A stretch of 64,000 bases of DNA from Trichostrongylus colubriformis (taxonomy: Eukaryota > Nematoda > Chromadorea > Rhabditida > Trichostrongylidae): positions 33,067,685-33,131,684 of the forward strand of contig OZ022257.1 of the NCBI GenBank assembly GCA_963978905.1. Reading direction: 5' to 3'. The position numbers and the translations under genes are program-made. The notes beneath the pieces are model-generated. The model was not told where the DNA came from. It was given only the letters and a program-made list of their open reading frames with translations, and did no database searches. Shown piece after piece: positions 1-10,296 of this stretch; within the stretch, counting starts at the first letter, position 1; every line of letters begins with the position of its first letter.

Positions 1-265
1 CTGTGAATTTGACGTCCATGGGCCACACGATTATCCAAGTCGAATAGGTCTTCCACTCGTCAAGGGCTCCCTTGAATGCTCGAACGAGGTGATCACTTTC
101 GTGATTATCTCCCCACATGGACCATCTTTCTCCAATAAAAGGCATTCTCCGGCGCGGCAAAAGCGACCGGTCCTTCTTTTTTGAAGCGTTGCTTCTTCTC
201 CAGCTCCTCTAGGTCACTTCAGACTCTTCAGATCGTCATTGTGCGTTGTATCGAAACAGTAGCGG
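1..265 (-). pseudogene. Post-integrase coding remnant of gypsy element A
   Basis: Minus-strand translation continues past the stop at 266 in other frames with coding-like stretches. Around 150 down to 10 there is a tryptophan-rich segment (WSMWGD, later EWKTYSTWIIVWPMD). Together with the cysteine-containing tail of the integrase ORF (about 570-266) this implies a domain or extra product after the integrase. I do not recognise the fold. It is broken by frameshifts and continues off the window, so its full length cannot be judged. Confidence 0.45.
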
Positions 266-1624
266 TCATGCAAGTCTCAATACTTTCTTCAAAGCTTCAT
301 TGTTGAGGCACACCATTCCTTTCTTCCACGATCGGATCTTCTCAGCTATGGTCATGTCGCTTATGATGAAAATGCTAGCAGCCATCCATTCTCGCCACAG
401 CGATCCTATGGATTCTTTTGCAAAGGCTCCTGGGAACGTTATCCCCTCGAGGTCACCAAAACATGCTTTGTCCAGACATCCGTCTTTGCAACGATATTGT
501 AGATGTCCTTGACTCGTACTCGACTCAATGACAGCTCCTCTGAAATGAGAACAAAACATTTTGTTCACCTTAATCTTAGGTTTTCTCCCTCTTTTCGCTC
601 TACTTGTCACTGTATCTATTCTATCGTCCGAAATTTGCTTCGGCACTATCCTCAACATGTCATACTGAACCCGAATTGGTTCCGAATTTTCTCCTATCCG
701 AGTGACAACTGCTGAGTTCTCGCTAGTTTCGATCACGCGGAAAGGTCCAGCCCATTCGCTTGTCAGCTTGGGATGCGAACTCATTGCTTTTTCTTTTGGT
801 GCAAGCAGGTATACTTTATCTCCTAATTTTGGCAGTTTCTCACTGTCAACCTTATTTCTTTTGTCATAGTCCATTTTCATTTTCTCTCTCACTCGGTCGT
901 TGTACTCGCGCACTCGTTCATGAGTCTCTGCTATGCACAGAATCAACCCTGTCTTATAGTCATCCATCGCTTTGTCCAGGGCGTACCATGATATCTCGCT
1001 ACTGGGTATCTTCTCTGATGGGAAGTACAGATCCATCCCATGGAGCAGAAAGTAGGGGCTCTCCCCTGTAGCTCTATGAGGTGTCATGTTGTAGGCGAGC
1101 ATACAAAAGGGAAGTCGTTCATCCCATTCAGTCACTACCGTTGTTGACCTTCTGAGCATTGAAACAATGATACCATTAAGCCTCTCTGTAATACCATTTT
1201 CGCGTGGATTATATTCTTTGGACATCATATGCTTAATTTTAGTTACTTTCATCAGTTCAGACATCACCTTGTTTTCAAATTCTCCTTCCTTGTCAGAGAG
1301 TATCGCCTTGGGCCATTTACACCCATCGGCTATCCAACGTGTAAAGATGACTTTTGCTATCGTTTCGGCTTACTTATCTGCTGTCGGGTACGCTTGCACG
1401 AACTTCGAAAAATGGTCTATTATCGTTACCGCGTATCTGTTTCCACTTGATGTAAGCCCCTCTAGGACATCTACGCCGATAAGCTCATAGGGCTTTGCGG
1501 TTACAATTGGCCTCAACGGAGAGATTCCCACTGGTCTTGTGTTATGAACAAAGCAACGTTGGCACGCTTTCGTCCATTTATTCACATCTTCAATCATGCT
1601 GGGCCAGTATACTTCCTTCCGCAA
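266..1624 (-). pseudogene. Integrase of gypsy element A (two frames)
   Basis: The integrase joins the DNA copy of the element to the host chromosome. 1624-1370 holds the zinc-binding end (CQRC visible) and the start of the catalytic core with its first Asp in LIGVDVLEG. The second Asp lies in LSDKEGEF, just upstream of the ORF from 1267, and the Glu in ENGITERLNG. The ORF 1267-266 continues through the C-terminal domain (EWAGPFRVIE) into a cysteine-containing tail (CSHF, YRCKDGCLDKACFG) that is longer than a usual gypsy integrase end. A frame change near 1370-1267 separates the halves. The DDE residues are all present although the reading frame is not intact. Confidence 0.85.
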
Positions 1625-3378
1625 CTTTTTCAGTAATTTGAATGCGCTGAAGTGTCCTGCTACGGCTCCAGCGTGGGCTTCGTGAAAACCTCATACCTTG
1701 CGCTTTCTGGGACCACAAAACCAATTTACCTTCCTCGGTGTACATCTTGTGATCTCCATTTTCCACTACAAAGTCTGCTACCCTTAACCAACTATTCGTG
1801 CCTCGAATCTTCACTACGCGGTTCAAGTCACTGTTTCTTATAGCATCTAGCACCTGTGAGAAGACTTCATCCTGCTCTAGTTCCTCCTGCCATTCCGTCT
1901 TTTTGCCTGTAGCTAGTGTATTCACTACGGCATCATTTAGACCTTCTATGGCTTCTGGGTTCTCACCTACTCGTACGCCTCTACTCAACGCATCGGCAAC
2001 CAAATTTGCTCTGCCTTTCACGTATTTTATTTCCAGCTTGTACCTTTGCAATTCAAGGGCACTCGCGCCGAAACGTTGTTTCTCTTAAAAAGTGAAGTTA
2101 ACGGCTGATGATCTGTCATCACTATCGTGCGGACTCCACAGATAAACATGTGGAACCGCTTGATGGCAAACATGACAGCTAATGCTTCCAGATCAGTGAC
2201 ATGGTAACGCTTCTCGGCGTTGCTCAGCGACTTCGATGCAAAGTAGATGGGGTGCAAATACTTATCTTCGTCTTCTTGCGTCAAAACCGCTCCGATCCCG
2301 GATGTGGACGCGTCAGTACATATGACAAAAGGTTTCTCCCCACCCCGTGCTCTTTCCGTATCCGGTTGTCTCAATACCGGCGTTAAACAGATAAACTGTT
2401 TCACCTTCTTGAAAGCCTCTTCGCAGTCTGCTGTCCAATCCCACGCTCGCTTTGTCGAAGTCAATTCGAAAAGTGGGCTGGCTGTTTTTGCGAAATTTAA
2501 GCAAAATTTTCGATAAAAAGCTGCCATTCCTAGAAAAGTCCTAAGTTCTTTCACGTTCCTAGGAACAGGGTACTTTCTTATAGCCTCTGTTTTCTGAGTG
2601 TCTGTATGTATATCTGCCTCGTCGACAACGTGGCCAAGGAAAGACACTTCTTTTTCCATGAACACACACTTCTCTGCCTTCAAGCGTAGTCCCGCTTTAA
2701 TTAACCTCATAAACACTGCTCGCAACAGCTCAAGGTGCCTTTCTTCAGAGTGCGTACAAACAATTATATCATCGATGTAAGAAAAGACTTCGTTGCCCAG
2801 CAGGTCGTGTAGGACTGTATCCATCATTCTTTGGAACACTGCTGGTGACGTGCTCAGACCAAATGGGGTAACTCTAAACTGGTACAGACCTTCCGTCGTG
2901 GTGAAGGCTGTTTTCTCCCTTGCCTCCTGCGTGAGCGGAAGTTGCCAGTATTCACTGTTGAGAAATACTTTTTACCAGCCATACTCTGCAGTAGCGCGTC
3001 TATCGCTGGCATAGGATAGGCATCCTGTCGAATGCACTTATTGAGCTCGCAGTAATCCACGCAAAGTCTCAAGCTGCCGTCCCTTTTCTCTACTAGTACT
3101 ATGGGGAAAGCCCATGCTGACGCACTTTTCTCTATGATTTTCCTAGCTACCAGGTCATCTAGCTTTTCTTTCAAACTCGACCGCATTGCCAGAGGAACCG
3201 GTCTCGCTTTCAACTTGATGGGTGGATGATACCCCGTGTCGACATCCATTTCTACCTCATTTGTGGCTGATAATTCCTGATCACAAATTGCAAATGCGTC
3301 CCTACACTCATCTAACAGTTTTCGAACACTCATAGGGACTGTTTTGCCTGACATGCTCTGGTCGATCTGGTCGTACAA
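1590..3378 (-). pseudogene. Reverse transcriptase and RNase H of gypsy element A
   Basis: This region makes the DNA copy of the element RNA. 3378-2854 carries the first RT half, with VEKRDGSLRLCVDY and PMPAIDALL. 2839-2027 carries the catalytic YIDD box (SYIDDIIVCTH) and the thumb (FLGMAAFYRKF), then RNase H with its Asp in ICTDASTSGIG and further conserved YFASKSLSNAE and TDHQPLTS. 2051-1590 holds the end of RNase H (VKGRANLVADALSRG). Frameshifts near 2850 and 2040 break it into three pieces. Motif order and the tether to integrase are typical of Ty3/gypsy pol. Confidence 0.9.
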
Positions 3379-3499
3379 CCTCTGCTGCCTGGCCTCAGCT
3401 CAAAACTGAAGGGTTCCCCCATCCAGCATCAGGGGCTCGAGTTCATCCCATTCTTCCTTCCATTTTTCTGTGCTCCATCGAGCAATCTCCTCATCTTCT

Positions 3500-4040
3500 T
3501 TCAGCTTGAGTGGGTCGCTTCATTCATTAATTATAGGGATTGTACATTCCCTGTTTTCTATTTTGAATACTCCTGCCGCGATTTTGTCCGAATGTGGCCA
3601 AATAACGCGATCCACTGAGTCTTTCTCGACGTCGCAGTGTACCCGTGCAGAGCCGTACGGAGGTATATACGTGCTTTTCGCTATAGTTACGTGTCCTGAT
3701 TCGTTCGTCTTCAACGGGGCCTCCACTGCCGTGTGCATTCGTGCCTAGCAAAACCTCTCGTCCATTATCTCTCGATATATAGAAGGCAACTTTTGACTCG
3801 GCCCTTCCCTCAATTCTAACTGCAATCACAACACCACCAAGAAAATCCATTATTGGAAGCATCAAAAACAGGGTCGAGTACCTTTTGATCGATTACTTCG
3901 AGACTATCCACATCGAACTCGTTTTCCTGTGCTCTTGCCAGCAGTCCTATTGGCACAATGCTCACCATTGATCCTGTGTCAATCAATGCTGGGACCCTGT
4001 CGTGTAATATCCTTACCCAGGTGGTCGTCTTCTCTCCCAC
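3500..4040 (-). pseudogene. Aspartic protease of gypsy element A
   Basis: The retropepsin cuts the Gag-Pol polyprotein. The active-site signature PALIDTGSMVSIVPIG is visible in the ORF 4040-3816, with the catalytic Asp-Thr-Gly near 3970. Two overlapping frames (3865-3527 and 3738-3520) carry the remainder, which shows a frameshift inside the domain. It lies between gag and RT as expected. Confidence 0.75.
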
Positions 4041-5670
4041 CAGATTTGTTGCACCATGTGTGATACACGCGTTGCCTCATCCCTTCCCATTGGCATCGCA
4101 TGTTTCTGTTTGATTTTATTCATTCTAGGTCTTCCTAATGGGCAGTTCCGAGCAATATGTCCCAATTTGGAACAGTTGAAACACTTTCGGGTGTCCCCGT
4201 CTTCCTTCTTTTTGTCCACATGGGTGGTCTGGTGCCCGTCAGGCTCATGACCATCTACTGATCTAAATCTATCGCCCTCTCGCTGATTTCTATACGCCTG
4301 CAGTCTCTTTCGCCATTCCCCTCCTGTAGGTACGCTTTTCCTCTGCGTTCCGTACACTGTCCGTGCTTGTTCTATGGTAATGGCTAACTGCTTTATTTCA
4401 CTGTACGCTCTACTCGGGTCGGACCTATGCAGTACACTTAATAACTGCACCTGCTCTGACCAGTCTTTCAAATTATCCAGTAAAATCTGCGCATATTCTG
4501 AAGACCTCTCTGACATGGCACAGTTGGGGTTCGCTTTCCGACCAAGGTTTTCTAATACAACACAAAACTCTGCGATAGACTGATTTGGCCTTAACTTCAA
4601 GCTCCTGAGCTCGTTCAGAGCCCTCATTCTGGCAGCTGTTGAATCGCTCGAAAGTATTCTCTCCATTTCCCTGACCACCTCACCGAATCCCTTTTCCACT
4701 ATATCCTGTGGGATTGCCAAGAATATATTTTTCGCTCTTTCCTCTAAGTGATCATCACCAAGAATCTCTAGCAGTTCCTTATCCTCATACCCTAAGGGCT
4801 CATACTTCCTTCGAAATCCTCGCAAAAACTCTTTGAAGTTCTCTTTAGCTTTGCCTCGGAAGATTCCAGGGTCAGCGCAACTACTTGCTTGCAAGAATTT
4901 TAGAAAATTCTCAATGTAGTTCTGACCTGCTTCGCCTCGCTCCGCGGCTGTGTCGCAGCGATCCTAACGCTGTCTCGAGTGCTGCACGCAAGGTGCTCCA
5001 GTCTGCGTTGCTGCCCGCCTCCGTTCTGTTACTCGTGCTGTCATGTGCAAAGGTCGGTCGTTGTCACCATGGAACAGAACAGAACTCTTGATTCCTTCAC
5101 TGTTCATTTTCATACCTTCCATGGGATCATCCGACAGTTCGTCGCAACAGTTTCTTCTGTCCCTTGCTTGCTTGTCCTGCAGCTCCTGTATCTCTGCCAC
5201 GATGTCACGTACCTGCGATTCATCGGTGTTTAACATGCTGCACATCTCCATAACCAAGTCTCCATCTCGTTCTACTACTTTAGGAAATCATTCAAGTCAT
5301 CTACGGTTGTGATCCCTTTTTCTCTGAGCGCCTCTGTTACCGTCTTACCAAAAGTACGGTACATTTCCGCGCCTTCTCTCAGAATCTCTAAGGATCCGCA
5401 TGCTCTATTAATTTGGTCTGATACCGCTTGCTCTATGATCGACCTGTACTTCGCGGCAATTCGTGCCCCTTCCAGATCCCCTCTAATCTTCGGGCCGATC
5501 TCGCTGATCGCTACAATTGCCTTCTCTATTTGATCACTTAGTACTGATACTAACTCCTTCTCACTCGCCCTAGTGTTCACCTCGGTGCCTTCATCCTCCA
5601 GATTCTGCACCATGTTTCCACACTTGCTTGAGCCCTGCTCGGCTTGCTCAGTGTTCCTGCAGTCACTCAT
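4013..5670 (-). pseudogene. Gag of gypsy element A (three frames)
   Basis: Gag forms the particle that packages element RNA. The likely start is the ATG at 5670, about 140 nt after the primer-binding site. The N-terminal piece (5670-5275) is acidic and helical. 5257-4964 is a second piece, and 4894-4013 is the retrotransposon-gag core (KENFKEFLRGFRRKYEPLGY) ending in a CCHC zinc knuckle, CFNCSKLGHIARNC, near 4150-4190. Stops or frameshifts at about 5265 and 4900-4960 break the frame. The knuckle and the position upstream of protease make the assignment secure. Confidence 0.85.
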
Positions 5671-5767
5671 TTTAGTCGATTCGACTGCTTTTTGTTGCCT
5701 TTCTCACTATTCGGCGAGTTCTCACAAAGACCTTATTGACCACTCTGAAGCTACTCTAGACGCTTAT

Positions 5768-5828
5768 GGGGAGTGGCTTGGCCCCCATGTGCGAGAGGTC
5801 CCGGGTTCGTATCCCGGCTCGGCCCCCA
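5768..5828 (-). other. Duplicated primer-binding site; inner copy extended along tRNA-Pro
   Basis: Directly next to the LTR end, minus-strand TGGGGGCCGAGCCGGGAT (5828-5811) is complementary to a tRNA 3' end. On the plus strand 5789-5828 reads as a tRNA 3' half: position 37/38 (5789-5790), anticodon stem GCGAG, variable loop AGGTC, T arm CCGGG-TTCGTAT-CCCGG, acceptor CTCGGCC, discriminator C, CCA. This pattern, with discriminator C, fits tRNA-Pro. A second, partly matching site lies at 5787-5768, and the blocks 5775-5790 and 5816-5831 agree at 15 of 16 bases. Normal priming uses about 18 nt, so the 40-nt match is exceptional. Confidence 0.75.
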
Positions 5829-5892
5829 TGTAGTGTATGTACCCGGTGTCTCCTCCACAGCGTCCTGAGGGCCGACAGTAGTGATCAATAAG

Positions 5893-5898
5893 TTTATT
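5893..5898 (-). promoter_or_regulatory. LTR polyadenylation signal AATAAA
   Basis: Minus-strand AATAAA sits about 65 nt before the LTR end and downstream of the predicted start site, as expected for an LTR poly(A) signal. Confidence 0.5.
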
Positions 5899-6115
5899 AG
5901 CAACAGCGAATAATAACAGGAATAGAATCAATTAGAATCAATGAATACGGGGGGGGGGGGGGTAGGTAGGTAGATGGCGCAGGAAGGTGGTGGCGTGGCG
6001 GCTGGTGGTGACGTGTCGGCTGGTGGCGTCGAGTCCAACGGCAGACGCGGTCGACGGCGGTAGACGGCTTCCGTGGGCCACTGCCCACTCCACGAGAGGT
6101 CGAGGGGGACACAAC

Positions 6116-6150
6116 ACTGACTACTGGGTGGCCGCGGCCTCCTTTTATAG
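6116..6150 (-). promoter_or_regulatory. LTR promoter: TATA box and initiator
   Basis: Minus-strand CTATAAAAGG lies at 6150-6141. About 31 nt downstream, at 6120-6116, is TCAGT, a match to the arthropod/nematode-type initiator. This places the transcription start (U3/R border) near 6118. The AATAAA at 5898-5893 follows about 220 nt later and fits the polyadenylation signal of R/U5. Confidence 0.7.
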
Positions 6151-6250
6151 CCCCCTCCGGGCTCTCTTGACCACCCGCGGAGTGGCGGGTTCGAGATCAC
6201 GGACACCTGCTCTCGACAGTAGAACGTTCTCTAAGATTTCTAGTAAAATA

Positions 6251-6998
6251 TACAGGGGGTGCCAAAAAAAAAGTAATTTTGTCTCCTCCACTTTCGACCC
6301 CATTTAGCCAAACTACAGTAAATTCTATTGAGGTATTCTCATCCCCAGAATCAAGAGCAGACCTAACTCTATCACTATACTCCGTGGCAGCCTCCTGCAC
6401 GAGCAGGAACGGGAGCAAGGAAAGACTGAACAAGATGTATCACCTCAACTGGGCAGAATCCGAAATTTCTTCGCCCTCTTTCACAACCTTGCTGACGTCC
6501 GTTCAATCTGGGTACCTAAGGGGATTCATACCGGATGGTGTTCTTTAACATTGCGTTTTTCCCGGGTTCCCAGCGCCCTTCGTTTCCAAGAGCCAAAACG
6601 TTCCCCTACCACTGAAACCCCTCCGGAGGCGGATTTGAGGCATGAAAATGATACTTTGGATCATAGCAGCCTTGTCCAAGCAGCAAGGGCTCTGTGACTT
6701 CCAAGAACCGAAGGGCCAACCCTCAGGAAGCTTCCCACAAAAGACCTACCACGGAGCTTGGCTCCACTATTTTTAGCGAATTTTTAAATGTAGGTGCTCC
6801 GAAGCCCGACTGCGCCGAATGAAACCTCCATATTTTTATGAACATGAACGTGAGGAGCCACAGCTTGTTCCTGCTTTTAGAGGAACATTTCGGGAATGTT
6901 TTGCCCCAATACCCTTATCTCTTTCGTTTCCCTACGTTTTGTAAAATTGGCAGATGTGAGCCGTGGGCAAAATTACTTTTTTTTTGGCACCCCCTGTA
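6251..6998. mobile_element. 748-bp mariner/Tc1-type MITE inside the LTR
   Basis: Perfect 31-bp inverted ends start TACAGGGGGTGCC, then nine A and GTAATTTTG (6251-6281 and 6998-6968). TA dinucleotides flank both sides (6249-6250, 6999-7000), the Tc1/mariner target duplication. The interior has no recognisable transposase. Its right half recurs at 59890-60115 and, inverted, at the right edge from 63938, so it belongs to a family with at least three copies in the window. Confidence 0.85.
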
Positions 6999-7032
6999 TA
7001 TTGACCTACCAGACTCCGTAGAGAGAGCTACA

Positions 7033-8090
7033 GTGCCCGTAGTCGATACCCACCCAACACGCGGTGTCATCTGCTATGAGTGGTCTTGCGGCACCAAAGC
7101 GACGGAAGCTTGCGACTCCATCAACATGTGTTAGCTACGAGACCGGCGCCGCTGGCTCATCAGCTTCAGCAACGGCGAGATTGACATGGAAGACAAGCCA
7201 CGCCCGGGACGCCCACACACTTTCAACGACGAGGCGCTGCTCTCCGCCGTTCGCGTCGATCCGAAACCACCATGGCGGAGAGGAATGGACAAGCACCCAT
7301 AACCGTAAATCGTCGCCTCCACGAGCCCGGTTATCGGAAGGTGCTGTCACGATGGACCTCATCCCTGACAAATGCTCACCAAAGTGCCCGTGTGAGCATC
7401 TGTCAATTGCTGCTGCTCCGCCCGCATCGCAACAACTTCCTCGTCTATCTGGCTACGGGCGATGAAAACTGGGACATGTACGATACCAACGTCCCTCGCG
7501 CCTTCTGACTGCTACTAGACGCCGAGCCGCCAACGCAGCCCATTTCCGACCTCCTTCCGAAGTAGATTCTACTCTGCTGCTTCTGGAGCGGGAGGAATGC
7601 TTTTCCCAAGAGGTGCTGGCACAAAGCGAGACAGTACCCTCTTCCGTATACACCCACCAGCTCCAGCAGATCGCCGTCGCTATTCGAGAAAAGCGCCTGA
7701 GAAGGCCCGCGGTCACCCTCGTTCATGACAGCGCCCGCCCGCACTTCGCGAAGTGTACCCACGCCAAGCTACACGAGCTCGGCTAGGATGTCCTGCCCCA
7801 CCCGCCATACTCTCCAGACATGCCCCTTCTGACTATCGTCTTACCCAACCTCTTAAATCTTTCCTGGCCAAGAGAAAATTCGCTGATTATGAAATGCTTC
7901 CAAAGGCGATCACTGACTTCTTCGACTCTCAGGAGTCGAGAGAATACACGATTCACCTATGAAGGGGCAGAGTGTTGTCGATAACAATGGTGAATACGTT
8001 GTTGCCTCATTGTTGTTTTTTGAAAGAAAAAATAATAAAAAGTGATGATCGAAAAATTCCTACAAGATATTCGGGACGACCTAATATTAC
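7033..8090 (+). pseudogene. Mariner transposase relic, 5' end displaced by gypsy element A
   Basis: Mariner transposases move the element by cut and paste using a DDD triad. From about 7050 the N-terminal helix-turn-helix region is visible (ICYEWSCGTKATEA), then EDKPRPGRP, the first catalytic block ATGDENW (near 7450), HDSARPHFAK (near 7727) with the second Asp, and HPPYSPD (near 7797) with the third. A C-terminal block follows (KFADYEMLPKAITDFF). Several frameshifts make it inactive. A possible 3' terminus TCGGGACGACCTAATA lies at 8071-8086. The missing 5' part should lie beyond the gypsy element, off the window. Confidence 0.8.
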
Positions 8091-8790
8091 AACGGTCACC
8101 GTGTCCAAGTGGTATAGCTCTCGAAGAGGAAGGTGGTGGGTTTGCCACTCGTTGGAGTGAAGCATTTTGCGTTTCATGTTTTACTAGACGCTTCTATTCG
8201 CACTTTCGACTTCTCTTTGTATTAGCGCCGCACAGTCACAAGTTACTCATGTTACATTGGCTCTAACCTGGATAATTTCATACATAAACTCTCGTATTTT
8301 CAATATCGAAAACCAAAAAAAGCTACTCCGAAATCTGCATCTTCACGCATCATGTAAAAGCAGGTTCCGAGACGAATTGTTCATAATGGGACTGTGTGAG
8401 CCATCTACTTGTATCAACTTATTTTACTAGCCGGTTTTTTTCTGCAGCTGTAGCGCACAGGCCCCATCGCAAAAACATGGTATTCGTGTTCAGGGGACCG
8501 AACTAACCCGCATCCAGCCAATTAGGTATTTTAGCGAACTTCGGGAAACGGAATGGTAATGGGTCAGTCCTCTCTACGCTAGCAGCACGAATATCCCAAC
8601 AAATCTAGGAGAAACCAGCAAAGTACACGTAGTTAAAACATCTATGTCATCAGTTGCACGTAACAGACCCCATCAATGGAGCCATCACCCTTGCCAAGGT
8701 CCTACGACCTCTGCGCTGTCAACAGGTTGCCGCTATGTATTTCATGGTCATCTCATTTGTTGATGTCATACTCTAAAAATCGAAGTGGCC
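8091..8790. other. No gene; partial copy of a foldback repeat
   Basis: No coding region is supported. Around 8430-8560 the sequence (TATTCGTGTTCAGGG and flanks) matches a part of the foldback family seen at 38900-39958, 43615-45052 and 51060-52590. It looks like a fragment of one arm. Confidence 0.4.
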
Positions 8791-9022
8791 TAAAGGAATC
8801 GTTCACGGAAAAATGAGTTGCTTTGTTCCATATATATTCATGTTGTATTTGCCTAACATGAGCCGCATGCAAAGTTTCCCGCGAAAAAGTGAAAATTCGG
8901 CCAAGATACAGCCCCCCAACTTCTTGGCCGGGTGGGCGGGGCTTCGCAGTAAAAGCACGTCCCGTCGTCCTCCGCGGTTGGGAACGGAGAGTGGGACTGT
9001 TTACGTGATTTTATGTACCTAT
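8791..9022 (+). repeat. Repeat A, copy 1
   Basis: This mid-repetitive segment starts TAAAGGAATCGT and includes a GC-rich core (GGGCGGGGCTTCG). Clear copies lie at 29011-28807 (minus) and 33171-33400 (plus), with a partial copy near 36050-36140. It has no convincing ORF and no obvious inverted ends. A mariner end begins directly at its right edge. Confidence 0.7.
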
Positions 9023-9877
9023 TAGGTTGATTCAATAAATCGGATAAATGGTAGTGATGATTTCTAGAGATCATAACTCAGCAACGAATTAGCAAAAATG
9101 GACGCGCGATGTGCCGTTGAAATGAGTATGAATAGCTCTTCAAAGTACCGCAAAATAATCACTCCAAACTAGTTTTATTCCGCCACCATGCCGCACGATT
9201 TCAAGCCGTCCAGAGACCACATCCGCAACGTCATACTATTTATATCGCTATCTGACCAGGAACACGCGGATATCGGCAGACGTCTGAAGGAGCATGCCAC
9301 CGCCGAAAGTACAGTGTACTTGTGGCATTCGAAGTTTGCGTCAGGCGACTACTCCATCGAAGACGAAAACCGCGGTTGGTGGAGCGTACACCGCGTAGAG
9401 TACTGGAAGCTGCTCGCTTCCAGTGCTCGCTGAAGGTACAACAGTATCCGCCGACGTCTACGTTCGTCCATTACGAGAATTGAAGACAAATGTCCAAAGT
9501 TCCTTACGGCGGCGATCACATGTCTACTTCCAGCACGACAACGCGAGACCGCACATTGCAAGATCGACCAAGGCCGAGCTGCTGTCGTACAGTTGGACCG
9601 TACTTCCACATCCACCGTACTCCCCAGACCTGGCCCCTTCAGATTTGTTATTGTTTATTGCAGGGGCCTGAGCCCATGCGGAAAAATTTAGGTAACAAAC
9701 TCAGAACAAAAGCAAAAAATGACAAAAAATGAGTACTTGAACAGAATGAAACAAGGTGAATGAACCAAATAAATGCACTGAGAAAGAAGACGAACGTATG
9801 CCCTATGATTTTAAATGATTGTCCAGTGCCGCTTCGAAGGAATTTAATTTATTTGTGACAACTCCTAACCTTAGCAG
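9023..9877 (+). mobile_element. Internally deleted mariner element
   Basis: The 5' terminus TTAGGTTGATTCAATAAAT begins at 9022-9023. The ORF from 9188 encodes a mariner N-terminus (DIGRRLKEHATAESTVYLWH, then DYSIEDENRG). It then jumps directly to the region normally just before the second catalytic Asp (WWSVHRVEYWKLL), so several hundred bases, including the first catalytic Asp, are missing. YFQHDNARPHIARS and HPPYSPDLAPSD, with the other two Asp residues, follow at about 9525-9650, in another frame. A degenerate 3' terminus ends near 9870. The 14.5-kb LTR element starts right after it. Confidence 0.8.
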
Positions 9878-10279
9878 TGTAAGGGATTCGCCGCGTCGGC
9901 GGCGACTGGTGGTTTTTCCTTGGGATGTTTTGCCATGACTCATCTGAGCTTTTCAGGCAAGAGGAGGACGCGCGGCTCCGAGGAAGCAGCTGCCTGCACG
10001 GACCGCGGACGCTCGGGCCGTACCTCTCGATCTCTTGGGCGACGCCCTCGACAGCCATCACCATGCTCATCGGAGGATCTCCTTGTGATATCGTGCCCTA
10101 CCTTTTTGCCGATTGTTCTATTGTGCGGTACCTTTGTGCCTTTTCTCGCTTCTCTCATTGCAGATATATTCAACCCTCCTTATGTATTTGTTCATGTATT
10201 AAGGATGAATTTTGTTATATTCTATGGCTAGAGGCAGAGGCACATGAAGAGCACCTTCCGCTGGGCGCGCTCGCTTACT
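9878..10279 (+). repeat. 5' LTR of the helicase-bearing element
   Basis: It is about 402 bp, starts TGTAAGGGATTCG and ends GCTTACT. Compared with the 3' LTR I count about 13 substitutions and one 6-nt length difference. No strong TATA box is seen; an AT-rich GATATATTC lies near 10162. The end base is ambiguous by one because the T before GG may belong to either LTR or primer-binding site. Confidence 0.9.
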
Positions 10280-10296
10280 GGTAGCAGCGAGTGGTT
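10279..10296 (+). other. Primer-binding site of the helicase-bearing element
   Basis: TGGTAGCAGCGAGTGGTT starts at the LTR end, with the TGG that pairs with a tRNA CCA end. I could not name the primer tRNA. Confidence 0.6.

Larger units (their letters stand above)
1..7032 (-). mobile_element. Ty3/gypsy LTR retrotransposon A, truncated by the window edge
   Basis: Read on the minus strand the order is LTR (7032-5829), primer-binding site (5828-5811), gag (5670-4013), protease (about 4040-3500), reverse transcriptase and RNase H (3378-1590), integrase (1624-266) and further coding sequence to base 1. Protease before RT and integrase after RNase H is the Ty3/gypsy order. The second LTR lies outside the window. 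Every coding block is broken by stops or frameshifts, so the copy is dead. The LTR end at 7032 abuts mariner transposase coding sequence, so the element appears to have inserted into an older mariner. A Cer1-like lineage is my guess from general resemblance to nematode gypsy elements. Confidence 0.9.
5829..7032 (-). repeat. 5' LTR of gypsy element A, interrupted by a MITE
   Basis: In plus orientation the LTR starts TGTAG (5829) and ends CTACA (7032), an inverted terminal pair. Without the 748-bp MITE (6251-6998) and one TA it is about 454 bp. It begins immediately next to the primer-binding site. In the sense (minus) direction it holds a TATA box, an initiator about 30 nt further on and an AATAAA before its end. 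A run of 14 G lies near 5949. The matching LTR would lie left of base 1 and cannot be compared. Confidence 0.8.

Noticed and set aside
5789..5828. Possible tRNA-Pro gene on the plus strand
   Set aside because: Only the 3' half is present, no D arm or 5' acceptor strand, and CCA is encoded next to an LTR end. It is an extended primer-binding site.
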